From Rhodobacter xanthinilyticus (GTDB lineage Bacteria; Pseudomonadota; Alphaproteobacteria; Rhodobacterales; Rhodobacteraceae), in contig NZ_CP017781.1 in the NCBI RefSeq assembly GCF_001856665.1, positions 3,054,001 through 3,118,000 of the forward strand: a stretch of DNA of 64,000 bases, in the 5' to 3' direction. How positions within the stretch are numbered: position 1 is the first letter of the stretch; each line of letters starts with the position of its first letter. Positions 8,180 to 15,371 of the stretch are shown in pieces. Made by a program: the position numbers and the translations under genes. A model generated the notes under the pieces. The model did no database searches and had not been told where the DNA came from. It saw nothing but the letters and a program-made list of their open reading frames with translations.

Positions 8180-9264
8180 TGCTCGAGGTCGCCCTCTCCC
8201 ACCCGCTCGGCGCGCTGCGGCTTGACCTGCGCTTTGCCGCGCCGCCCGGCGTCACCGCGCTCTTCGGCCCCTCTGGCGCGGGCAAAACCAGCGTGATCAA
8301 CGCGGTGGCGGGCCTTCTGCGCCCCGAGACCGGGCGTATTGTTTGCGCGGGCGAGGTGCTTCTCGATACCGCGCGCGGGCTCTGCCTGCCGCCCGAGGCG
8401 CGCCGCGTGGGCTATGTGTTTCAGGACGCGCGGCTCTTCCCGCATCTCGACGTGCGCGCGAACCTGACCTATGGAGCGCGCTTTGCGCCGCGCGGCGCCA
8501 CCGGGCCGGGGTTTGACCAGATCGTCGCGCTGCTCGGCATCGAGGCGCTTCTCACCCGCCGCCCCGCCGCGCTCTCGGGCGGCGAAAAGGCGCGCGTGGC
8601 GATCGGGCGCGCGCTGCTCTCGAAGCCCCGCATCCTGCTCCTCGACGAACCCCTCGCCGCGCTCGACGCCCCGCGCCGGGCCGAGATCTTGCCGTTTCTC
8701 GAGCGCCTCGGCGAGGCGGGCCTGCCGGTCCTCTACGTCAGCCATTCCGCGGCCGAGGTCGCGCGGCTCGCGCAAACCGTGATCCTGATGGCTGAGGGCC
8801 GCGCCCGCGCGATCGGCCCGACATCGGAGATTTTCGCCGACCCGGGGCTCGCCGGGCTCTTCGGCGCCGATCAGGCGGGCGCCGTCCTGCCCGCCCGCGT
8901 GGCCGAGACCGCGCCCGACGGGCTCACCCGCCTCGAGACCGAGGCCGGCCCCCTCTTCATCGCCGATCTCGCCGCCCCGCCCGGCGCCGAGGTGCGCCTG
9001 CGCATCCACGCCAGCGACGTGATGATCGCGCGCACCCGCCCCGAACAGATCTCGGCGCTCAACATCCTGCCCGGCGTGATCGAGCGGATCGAGGCCGAGC
9101 CCGGCGGCCGCGCCTGGGCGCAGATCCGGCTCGGGCAAAGCGCGATCCTCGCGCGGCTCACCCAGCGCTCGGTCGCGGCGCTTGGCCTCGCGCCCGGGGT
9201 GGGGTGCCATGCGATCCTGAAATCGGTGGTGCTGGCGCGCGACGAACTTTCGCTGCGCGCCTGA
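8176..9264 (+). CDS. modC: molybdate ABC transporter ATP-binding protein
   Basis: 362 residues starting at the ATG at 8176, which overlaps the modB stop (ATGA). Walker A is GPSGAGKT at residues 31-38, the ABC signature LSGGE at 133-137, and Walker B RILLLDE at about 152-158. After about residue 230, a C-terminal Mop/TOBE domain is present (ISALNILPGVIERIEAE), the molybdate-responsive regulatory part of ModC. It hydrolyses ATP to drive molybdate import at the inner face of the membrane. A hairpin follows the gene at 9269. Confidence 0.96.
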   Translation: MMLEVALSHPLGALRLDLRFAAPPGVTALFGPSGAGKTSVINAVAGLLRPETGRIVCAGEVLLDTARGLCLPPEARRVGYVFQDARLFPHLDVRANLTYGARFAPRGATGPGFDQIVALLGIEALLTRRPAALSGGEKARVAIGRALLSKPRILLLDEPLAALDAPRRAEILPFLERLGEAGLPVLYVSHSAAEVARLAQTVILMAEGRARAIGPTSEIFADPGLAGLFGADQAGAVLPARVAETAPDGLTRLETEAGPLFIADLAAPPGAEVRLRIHASDVMIARTRPEQISALNILPGVIERIEAEPGGRAWAQIRLGQSAILARLTQRSVAALGLAPGVGCHAILKSVVLARDELSLRA

Positions 9265-9292
9265 AAAGGGCGCGCGAGGGGCCTCGCGCGCC
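9262..9292. terminator. shared terminator hairpin between modC and hsp20
   Basis: A GC-rich hairpin with arms GGCGCGCGAGG (9269-9279) and CCTCGCGCGCC (9282-9292), between convergent genes. On the minus strand the stem is followed by CTTTTCAGG, so it can end the hsp20 transcript; on the plus strand there is little U-run. Confidence 0.6.
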
Positions 9293-9310
9293 GCGTCTCT
9301 CGGGCCGGGA

Positions 9311-9769
9311 TCAGGCCTCGACCGTCTCGACCGCGGTCCCCTTCGCCGGGCCGGTGATCTCGATGCGCCGGGGCTTGAGTGCCTCGGGCACCTCATGGAC
9401 GAGCTCGATATGGAGCATCCCGTCGGCATGGCTCGCGCCGGTGACCTTCACATGATCGGCCAGCGCAAAGCGGCGCTCGAAAGCGCGCGTCGCGATGCCG
9501 CGATGCAGATAGCTGCGCGGCGTCACATCCTCGGCCTTGCGGCCCGCGACGATGAGTGCCCCCTCGCGCAGCTCGACGCTCAGCTCATCAGAGCCAAAGC
9601 CCGCGACGGCGACCGAGATCCGATAGGCGTTCTCGTCGGTTTTCTCAATGTTATAGGGGGGATAGGTCGGCTGGGCCAGATCAGCGGCCAGCGCCCGGTC
9701 CATCAGATCGGCGACCCGGTCAAAGCCCACGGTCGCGCGGTAAAGCGGCGAAAGATCGAAATTGCGCAT
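9311..9769 (-). CDS. small heat-shock protein of the Hsp20/IbpA family
   Basis: 152 residues with GAGGATG as Shine-Dalgarno. An ATP-independent holdase chaperone that keeps unfolding proteins from aggregating. The N-terminus MRNFDLSPLYRATVGFDR is typical of class A alphaproteobacterial IbpA-type proteins. The alpha-crystallin domain runs from about PYNIEKTDENAYRI to MLHIELVHEVPE, with the conserved hydrophobic-G-L pattern near GMLHIEL. A short C-terminal tail carries PRRIEI, the I-x-I-type oligomerisation motif. Expression is probably controlled twice: an RpoH-type promoter at 9849-9877 and a ROSE-like hairpin over the ribosome-binding site. Confidence 0.95.
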   Translation of the reverse strand: MRNFDLSPLYRATVGFDRVADLMDRALAADLAQPTYPPYNIEKTDENAYRISVAVAGFGSDELSVELREGALIVAGRKAEDVTPRSYLHRGIATRAFERRFALADHVKVTGASHADGMLHIELVHEVPEALKPRRIEITGPAKGTAVETVEA

Positions 9770-9771
9770 GT

Positions 9772-9790
9772 CATCCTCACTTGAGCGATG
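9772..9790 (-). promoter_or_regulatory. ROSE-like RNA thermometer hairpin over the hsp20 ribosome-binding site
   Basis: On the transcript, CAUC-G-CUC pairs with GAGGAUG over a 4-base loop AAGU, giving seven base pairs with one bulged G, and it hides the Shine-Dalgarno. The left arm contains UCGCU, matching the UYGCU signature of ROSE elements, in which a G opposite the Shine-Dalgarno is conserved. The roughly 70-base leader up to the RpoH promoter has room for the upstream GC-rich stems usual in ROSE. Secondary structure was folded by eye. Confidence 0.68.
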
Positions 9791-9848
9791 GAAAGCCCGC
9801 CCCTCCGGGCGCGGCGCCGGGGCCCGTTGTGGCGCCCCGATGAGGAAG

Positions 9849-9877
9849 AGTTGGGGAGCGCAAAAGCCGGTTTCAAG
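9849..9877 (-). promoter_or_regulatory. RpoH (sigma-32) type promoter of hsp20
   Basis: Read on the minus strand: CTTGAAA (complement of 9871-9877), 14 bases, then CCCCAACT (complement of 9849-9856). This agrees with the heat-shock sigma consensus CTTGAAA-N11-16-CCCCAT-x-T except for one base. It lies about 80-110 bases before the hsp20 start codon, immediately beyond the end of the protease gene. Confidence 0.8.
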
Positions 9878-9890
9878 CCCTGCATCCGCC

Positions 9891-10664
9891 TCAGGGGCGG
9901 ACGAATTTCGCCCCGCCCTGGCGGGAGAATTGCGCGGCCTGCGGCGCGGCGCGGGCGTTCAGCGCGGCCTTCAGATCCGCGACCCGGCCCACCAGCGTGC
10001 CGAGCGACACCGGGGTCTTGTTGTATTCGGCCTTGGCCGAGATCACCGAGACGATCTGCGGCGCCCCCGCGCGGATCGCAAAAACCGGCGCCCCGGAGGA
10101 GCCGAAATCCACCGAACAATCCATCAAGACGACATCGGCGGGCCGCTCGAGCACGGTGCAGGATTTTTGCAGCGACGGCGCCTCGGCGCGGTCATGGGCA
10201 TAGGAGACCACCTCGACATGCTCGCCCGGCGCGGGCGGGCCATCGAGGCCGAAGGGGCGCAGCTGCGGCAGCCGGATCGGCTGATCGAGCTCGATCAGCG
10301 CCAGATCCCAGGCGACACGGTCGATCTTGTCGGCGCCCTGATATTGATAGGAGGGATGCGCCACCGCCCGCCGCGCGCCCCGATAGGCCACCGCGCGGCC
10401 GTTGCGCCAACCCGCGCGGAACTGGATCTGATCGGTCGGGATCATCTTGCCCGAGAGGCTGTCGAAGAGGCAATGCGCCGCGGTCAGCACGAGATCGGGG
10501 CCGATCAGCGTGCCGGTGCAGAAGCTCGCGCCGAGCTCGAGCCGCCCCACCGCCTCCCAGCCGCGGCTGTCCGAGCCGGTCTCGAGCGTTTCGAGCCGCG
10601 TCGGCGCCTCCTGGGCGAGGCCGGGCAGCGCGAGCAGGATCAGGGCGAGGGCAAGGCGCAGCAT
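9891..10664 (-). CDS. secreted trypsin-like serine protease (S1 family)
   Basis: 257 residues. Signal peptide at 1-17 (LRLALALILLALPGLAQ). The catalytic triad is visible: His in VLTAAHC, Asp in DLALIEL, and Ser in FGSSGAPVF. Cys residues near the His and Ser could form disulfides. The serine motif GSSGAP differs from the classical GDSGGP, a common variation in bacterial S1 peptidases. It is probably periplasmic or exported; substrate unknown. It stands alone between glcF and hsp20, and the hsp20 heat-shock promoter begins 14 bases beyond its stop codon. Confidence 0.88.
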   Translation of the reverse strand: MLRLALALILLALPGLAQEAPTRLETLETGSDSRGWEAVGRLELGASFCTGTLIGPDLVLTAAHCLFDSLSGKMIPTDQIQFRAGWRNGRAVAYRGARRAVAHPSYQYQGADKIDRVAWDLALIELDQPIRLPQLRPFGLDGPPAPGEHVEVVSYAHDRAEAPSLQKSCTVLERPADVVLMDCSVDFGSSGAPVFAIRAGAPQIVSVISAKAEYNKTPVSLGTLVGRVADLKAALNARAAPQAAQFSRQGGAKFVRP

Positions 10665-10712
10665 CGGAACTCCTTCTGGATGCCCCGAGGCTAACGCGCC
10701 CCTGCGGCGAGA

Positions 10713-11996
10713 TTAAGGCAGATCCGCGAGCGCGCGCGGCTTCGGCCCGCCGGTCGCCCAATCGAGAAGCTCGACCGTATGCACCACCGGCACGGCCGTG
10801 CCCGAGCCGATCTGGATCATGCAGCCGATATTCCCCGCCGCGATCACCTGCGGGCGCCGCGCCTCGAGGGTGGCGACCTTGCGCGCCTTCAGCTCGGCCG
10901 AAATCTCGGGCTGCAGCAGGTTATACGTCCCCGCCGATCCGCAGCACAGATGGCTGTCGGCGGGCTCCACCACCTCGAAACCCACCCGTTTCAACAGATC
11001 CTTCGGCGCGGTCTTGACCTGCTGGCCGTGTTGCAGCGAACAGGCCGCGTGATAGGCCACCCGCAGCCCCTTCGGCGCGCCCTCGGGCAGGCCGATCTGC
11101 TGGAGAAACTCGGAGATATCGAGCGCGAGCCCCGCCACCTCGGCCGCCTCCGCGGCGAGCGGCCCGGTGCGGAACATATGCCCGTAATCCTTGACCGTGG
11201 TGCCGCAGCCCGAGGTGTTGATGATCACCGCATCGAGCGGCCCGGCGGCCAGATAGGCGCGGATATTGCGCGCGGCCTGGGCGTGGCTCTCGCTCGCGCG
11301 CCCCATATGATGCGAAAGCGCGCCGCAGCACCCCAAATTCTTGGGGATCACCACCTCGCAGCCAAGCCGCCGCAGGAGCCGGATCGTGGCGTCGTTGATA
11401 TCGGGATCGAGCGCGCGCTGCGCACAGCCGATCTGCAAGGCGACCCGGTGCCGCCGCTCGCCGATCGCGGCGAAGACCTGCGGGCGGTCGCTCTCGGAAG
11501 GTTTGGGCAGCACTGGCGGCGCCATCGCCACCATCGCCTTGAGCCGCGCATCGGGCAGAAGCCGCGCGACGGGCCGCGCGAGCCGCGCGCCGCGCATCGC
11601 AAGCCGGAACCGCCCCGGATAGGGCACGATCTTGGCCAGCGCAAAGCGCAACAGCCGGTCGAGAAGCGGCCGCCGATAGGTCTTCTCGACATGGGCGCGG
11701 GCGTGGTCGATCAGATGCATGTAATGCACCCCCGAGGGGCAGGTCGTCATGCAGGCCAGACAGCTCAGGCAGCGGTCGATATGGCGCACGGTTTCGGCGT
11801 CGGCGGGCCGGCCCGTCTCGAGCATCTCCTTGATCAGGTAAATGCGCCCGCGCGGGCTGTCGAGCTCATCGCCAAGCACTTGATAAGACGGGCAAGTCGC
11901 TGTGCAAAACCCGCAATGCACACAGGCGCGCAGGATCTCGTTGGCGCGCGCAAGGCCGGGGTCGGCGAGCTGGTCCTGGGTGAAATTCGTCTGCAT
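10713..11996 (-). CDS. glcF: glycolate oxidase iron-sulfur subunit
   Basis: 427 residues. Two 4Fe-4S motifs lie near the N-terminus: CVHCGFCTATCP and CLSCLACMTTCPSGV. The C-terminal half has two CCG-type domains (NLGCCGALSHHMG and DSHLCCGSAGTYN) seen in GlcF and succinate or heterodisulfide-linked oxidoreductases. With GlcD and GlcE it oxidises glycolate to glyoxylate and passes electrons to the membrane quinone pool. Its ATG overlaps the glcE stop codon (TGATG), so the three genes form one operon transcribed from 14.5 kb. Confidence 0.95.
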   Translation of the reverse strand: MQTNFTQDQLADPGLARANEILRACVHCGFCTATCPSYQVLGDELDSPRGRIYLIKEMLETGRPADAETVRHIDRCLSCLACMTTCPSGVHYMHLIDHARAHVEKTYRRPLLDRLLRFALAKIVPYPGRFRLAMRGARLARPVARLLPDARLKAMVAMAPPVLPKPSESDRPQVFAAIGERRHRVALQIGCAQRALDPDINDATIRLLRRLGCEVVIPKNLGCCGALSHHMGRASESHAQAARNIRAYLAAGPLDAVIINTSGCGTTVKDYGHMFRTGPLAAEAAEVAGLALDISEFLQQIGLPEGAPKGLRVAYHAACSLQHGQQVKTAPKDLLKRVGFEVVEPADSHLCCGSAGTYNLLQPEISAELKARKVATLEARRPQVIAAGNIGCMIQIGSGTAVPVVHTVELLDWATGGPKPRALADLP

Positions 11997-13063
11997 CAGA
12001 GCGCGCCTTCCGGGGTAAAAATGCCGCGCGGGTCAAAGCGCGCCCGCAGCGCGCGGCTGAGCGCGGCGACGGCGGCGGGTTCGGGTTCAAAGCGCGGCGC
12101 GGCCCCGCGCAGGCAGGTCGCGTGGCCGCTGTAGGGCGCCGCGAGCGCGCGCAGATCGGCGCCCTCGGGCATCCGCGCCCAGACGAGACCGCCGCCCCAA
12201 TCGAGCACCACCTCGCCGCCCGCCGCGGTGATCCGCGCCACGACCTCGGGCGCCTGCGAGGGCCGGATCGAGAGCCGCCAGAGATCGCCCGCGCGGCCAT
12301 GGAAAGGCCGCACCTCGGCGAGGTCCGCCCAGAGCCCCGCGCCCTCGATCTGCCGCGCGCCAAACGGCGCCAGAAGCGCGGTCAGCCGCTCGGCCCGATA
12401 GGCGACCGAGCGCGCCAGCCCCTCGACCCGCACGATCGCGCCGACCCCGGGCAACCAGCCCGCCCCCGAGACATCGAAGGGCGAGCCCAGCGCCGCCGCC
12501 AGCGCCGCCACCGCCGCGCCCGGCGCCAGATCCATCGCCACCGTCGCCTGCGCCGGCGCCGCGGGCAGGAGCTTGAACGCAACCTCGCTCAAGACGCCGA
12601 GCGCGCCATGGCTGCCCGCAATCAGCTTCACCAGATCATAGCCGGTGACGTTCTTCATCACCCGCCCGCCGTTCTTGACCACCGTGCCGGTGCCGTCGAC
12701 AAAGCGCACCCCGATCAGGCTGTCGCGGCAGGCGCCGGCCTGCACGCGCCGCGGCCCGGAGACATTCGCCGCCACCACGCCGCCGATCGTGCTCTCGCCC
12801 GCAAGGCCCAGAAGCCCGCCCCAGCGCGCCGGCTCGAAGGGCAGCCGCTGCCCCTCCGCCGCGAGCGCCGCCTCGATCTCGGCCAGGGGCGTGCCCGCCC
12901 CGGCGATCAGCGTGAGCGCGCCCGGCTCATAAAGCGAGATCCCCGAAATCGCGACCTCGAGCCCCGCCGCCGCGCCGCCCCGCGTGCCGCCACCGCGGAC
13001 CGCAAGCGGCGCTCGCGCCCCGCGGATCGCCTCGGCCAGATCCGCCTCACAGGTCACCCGCAT
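11996..13063 (-). CDS. glcE: glycolate oxidase FAD-binding subunit
   Basis: 355 residues from the ATG at 13063, which overlaps the glcD stop (TGATG); a GTG three bases earlier is also possible. An FAD-binding type 4 (VAO-like) domain is visible: LAVRGGGTRGG, LAGESTIGGVVAANVSGPRR and GGRVMKNVTGYDLVKLIAGSHGALGV. It is shorter than GlcD and lacks its C-terminal oxidase domain, as usual for GlcE. It serves as the second flavin subunit of the glycolate oxidase complex. Confidence 0.94.
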   Translation of the reverse strand: MRVTCEADLAEAIRGARAPLAVRGGGTRGGAAAGLEVAISGISLYEPGALTLIAGAGTPLAEIEAALAAEGQRLPFEPARWGGLLGLAGESTIGGVVAANVSGPRRVQAGACRDSLIGVRFVDGTGTVVKNGGRVMKNVTGYDLVKLIAGSHGALGVLSEVAFKLLPAAPAQATVAMDLAPGAAVAALAAALGSPFDVSGAGWLPGVGAIVRVEGLARSVAYRAERLTALLAPFGARQIEGAGLWADLAEVRPFHGRAGDLWRLSIRPSQAPEVVARITAAGGEVVLDWGGGLVWARMPEGADLRALAAPYSGHATCLRGAAPRFEPEPAAVAALSRALRARFDPRGIFTPEGAL

Positions 13064-14499
13064 CACATCGCCCCCCGCCGCGCCGCGCTCACATGCAGCG
13101 GAAACACCTTGGCCGGGTTCAACAGCCAGCCCGGGTCGAACACATCCTTCACCCGCATCTGCGCCTCCAGATCCTCGGGCGCGAATTGCACCTCCATCAG
13201 ATCGCGCTTCTCGATCCCCACGCCATGCTCGCCGGTCAGACAGCCGCCCACCGCCACACAGAGCTTGAGGATCTCCGCGCCAAGCGCCTCGCAGCGCTCC
13301 TGCTCGCCGGGCGCGTTGGCGTTGTAGAGGATCAGCGGGTGCATATTGCCATCGCCGGCGTGAAAAACATTCGCAACTTCAAGCCCATACTCGCGCGAGA
13401 GCGCCCCGATCCGGCGCAAGACCTCGGGCAGGCTCGAGACCGGGATCGTGCCGTCGAGACACATGTAATCGCCCATCTGCCCCATCGCGCCGAAGGCCGA
13501 TTTGCGGCCAAGCCAGATCCTGCGCGCTTCCTCGGCGTCGCGCGCCTCGCGGAATTCGACCGGGTCATGGCGCGCCGCGATCTCGCGGATCAGCCCGAGC
13601 TGCTCGGCGATCTCGGCCTCCGAACCCTCACATTCGACGATCAAAAGCGCCTCGCAATCGGGGTAGCCCGCGTGGCAAAAGGCCTCCGTCGCGACGATGC
13701 AGGGCCGGTCCATGAACTCGATCGCGACCGGCAAAACGCCCGCGCGGATGATATCGGCGACACAGGCGCCCGCGATCTCATTGGCGGAAAACCCGATCAG
13801 AACCGGCCGCGCGCCCTCAGGTTTGGGCAAGATCCTGAGCCAGGCCTCGGTCACCACGCCGAGCTGCCCCTCCGAGCCGCAGATCAGCCCGAGCAGATCG
13901 AGCCCCCCCGCATCCGCATAGGGCCCGCCGATCTCGACCACCTCGCCCGCCATGGTGACGAGCGTCACGCCCAGCAGGTTGTTCGTCGTCACCCCATATT
14001 TCAGACAATGCGCGCCCCCCGAGTTCATCGCGATATTCCCCGCGATCGCGCAGGCGAGCTGGCTCGAGGGGTCGGGCGCGTAAAACCACCCCTCGCCCTC
14101 GATCGCGCCGGTGACGGAGAGGTTCGTGCGCCCCGCCTCGACCCGGATCACCCGGTCGGCATAATCGACCTCGAGCACCCGGTTCATCCGCGCGAGCCCC
14201 AGAACGACCGAATCCGCCGAGGGCATCGCGCCGCCCGCAAGGCTCGTGCCCGCGCCGCGCGGCACCACCGGCACGCCCTCCGCCGCACAGATCTTCAGCA
14301 CCGCCGCAACCTGCGCCGTCGTGCGCGGCAAGACCACCGCCATCGGCGCGCAGCGATAGGCCGAGAGCGCATCGCATTCATAAGCGCGCGTGGCCTCCGG
14401 CGCGTCGATCACCGCATCGGCGGGCAAAGCGGCGCGCAGCCGCGCCACGATCTCGGCCTTGCGCGCCAGAACGCGCGCGTTGGGGCTGGGCATATCCAT
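13063..14499 (-). CDS. glcD: glycolate oxidase catalytic subunit
   Basis: 478 residues, start at 14499 preceded by GGGAGGAAAACC. N-terminal FAD-binding type 4 domain with PVVPRGAGTSLAGGAMP and the later GNIAMNSGGAHCLKYGVTTNN; C-terminal FAD-linked oxidase domain with VFHAGDGNMHPLILY and GGCLTGEHGVGIEKR, the metal and active-site histidine region. It oxidises glycolate (and often D-lactate) to the 2-oxo acid. First gene of glcDEF; a sigma-70-like promoter lies 25-51 bases upstream. Confidence 0.96.
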   Translation of the reverse strand: MDMPSPNARVLARKAEIVARLRAALPADAVIDAPEATRAYECDALSAYRCAPMAVVLPRTTAQVAAVLKICAAEGVPVVPRGAGTSLAGGAMPSADSVVLGLARMNRVLEVDYADRVIRVEAGRTNLSVTGAIEGEGWFYAPDPSSQLACAIAGNIAMNSGGAHCLKYGVTTNNLLGVTLVTMAGEVVEIGGPYADAGGLDLLGLICGSEGQLGVVTEAWLRILPKPEGARPVLIGFSANEIAGACVADIIRAGVLPVAIEFMDRPCIVATEAFCHAGYPDCEALLIVECEGSEAEIAEQLGLIREIAARHDPVEFREARDAEEARRIWLGRKSAFGAMGQMGDYMCLDGTIPVSSLPEVLRRIGALSREYGLEVANVFHAGDGNMHPLILYNANAPGEQERCEALGAEILKLCVAVGGCLTGEHGVGIEKRDLMEVQFAPEDLEAQMRVKDVFDPGWLLNPAKVFPLHVSAARRGAM

Positions 14500-14523
14500 G
14501 GTTTTCCTCCCGTCCGGTCAGAA

Positions 14524-14550
14524 ATTATAACCAATCATGCCATCTGGCAA
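14524..14550 (-). promoter_or_regulatory. glcD: candidate glcDEF promoter and operator
   Basis: On the minus strand TTGCCA (complement of 14545-14550), 15 bases, then a perfect TATAAT (complement of 14524-14529). The spacer is short. The palindrome GCCAGATGGC covers the -35 element and may be a regulator site. Confidence 0.5.
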
Positions 14551-14579
14551 GCGCGACGGCGCTCGGCTAGGCTCACACC

Positions 14580-15281
14580 ATGATCGAGACCTTCCATATC
14601 GGCCCGCTCGGGCCCCTTGACCTGACCGCGCTGGTCACCCTCGTCGGCGCCTGGCTGCTGATCGGGCACCTGACCGAGCACCCGCCCGCCCATCGCCCCT
14701 CGGTCGGCAAGCTGATGGAGGGCTACCGCCGGGAATGGATGCGCCAGCTCGTCACCCGCCAGCCGCGGATCTTCGACAGCGCGATGATCGACGGGCTGCG
14801 CCAATCGACGACCTTCTTCGCCTCGACCGCGCTGATCGCGATCGGCGGCGGCCTCGCGCTGATCGGCAACCCCGAACAACTCACCGATCTCGCACAGGAA
14901 TTCGCGCTCGCCTCGGGGCCGAAACTGCTTTGGGAGACGCGGATCCTCACCGCGGTTCTGTTCGGGGCGAATGCGTTCTTGAAATTCGTCTGGTCGCACC
15001 GGCTGTTTTCCTATGCCGCAATCGCGATGGCGGCGGTGCCCAATGATGCCACCGACCCGCTCGCCTATCCCCGCGCCGAGCAGGCCGCGCGCCTCAACAT
15101 CAATGCCGCGAAAAGCTTCAACCGCGGCCTGCGCGCGGTCTATTTCGCGCTGGCCTCGCTCGCCTGGCTGCTCGGGCCCTGGGCGCTGATCGGGGCGAGC
15201 CTGTTCACCTTCGGGATGCTCTGGCGGCGCGAATTCGCCTCGGTGGCACGGCAGGCGCTTCTCGAAAACCCGCCCGCCTGA
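14580..15281 (+). CDS. DUF599 family membrane protein
   Basis: 233 residues with four probable membrane helices: about 14-32 (LTALVTLVGAWLLIG), 80-98 (FFASTALIAIGGGLALIG), 128-150, and 185-215 (AVYFALASLAWLLGPWALIGASLF). DUF599 proteins are conserved in alphaproteobacteria but have no assigned function. The loop motif RREWMRQLVTRQPRIFD and the later ARLNINAAKSFNRGLRA are typical of the family. It is divergent from glcD and convergent with the large membrane-protein operon, with a palindromic repeat between the ends. Confidence 0.8.
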   Translation: MIETFHIGPLGPLDLTALVTLVGAWLLIGHLTEHPPAHRPSVGKLMEGYRREWMRQLVTRQPRIFDSAMIDGLRQSTTFFASTALIAIGGGLALIGNPEQLTDLAQEFALASGPKLLWETRILTAVLFGANAFLKFVWSHRLFSYAAIAMAAVPNDATDPLAYPRAEQAARLNINAAKSFNRGLRAVYFALASLAWLLGPWALIGASLFTFGMLWRREFASVARQALLENPPA

Positions 15282-15308
15282 GAGATCTGTCGGACGCCTC
15301 CGGCGGGG

Positions 15309-15361
15309 GCGTATTTAGGCCAAGAAGAAACCCCTCACGCTTCTTCTTTGACCAAATACGC
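15309..15361. repeat. palindromic intergenic repeat, GTATTT variant (full copy)
   Basis: Two 21-base arms, 15309-15329 and 15341-15361, match at 18 of 21 positions and flank an 11-base loop. The outer ends are GCGTATTT and AAATACGC, the inner ends CCAAGAAGAA and TTCTTCTTTG. It lies between convergent stop codons and could terminate both transcripts. A half copy is at 59376. Confidence 0.72.
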
Positions 15362-15371
15362 AAATCCGCCC

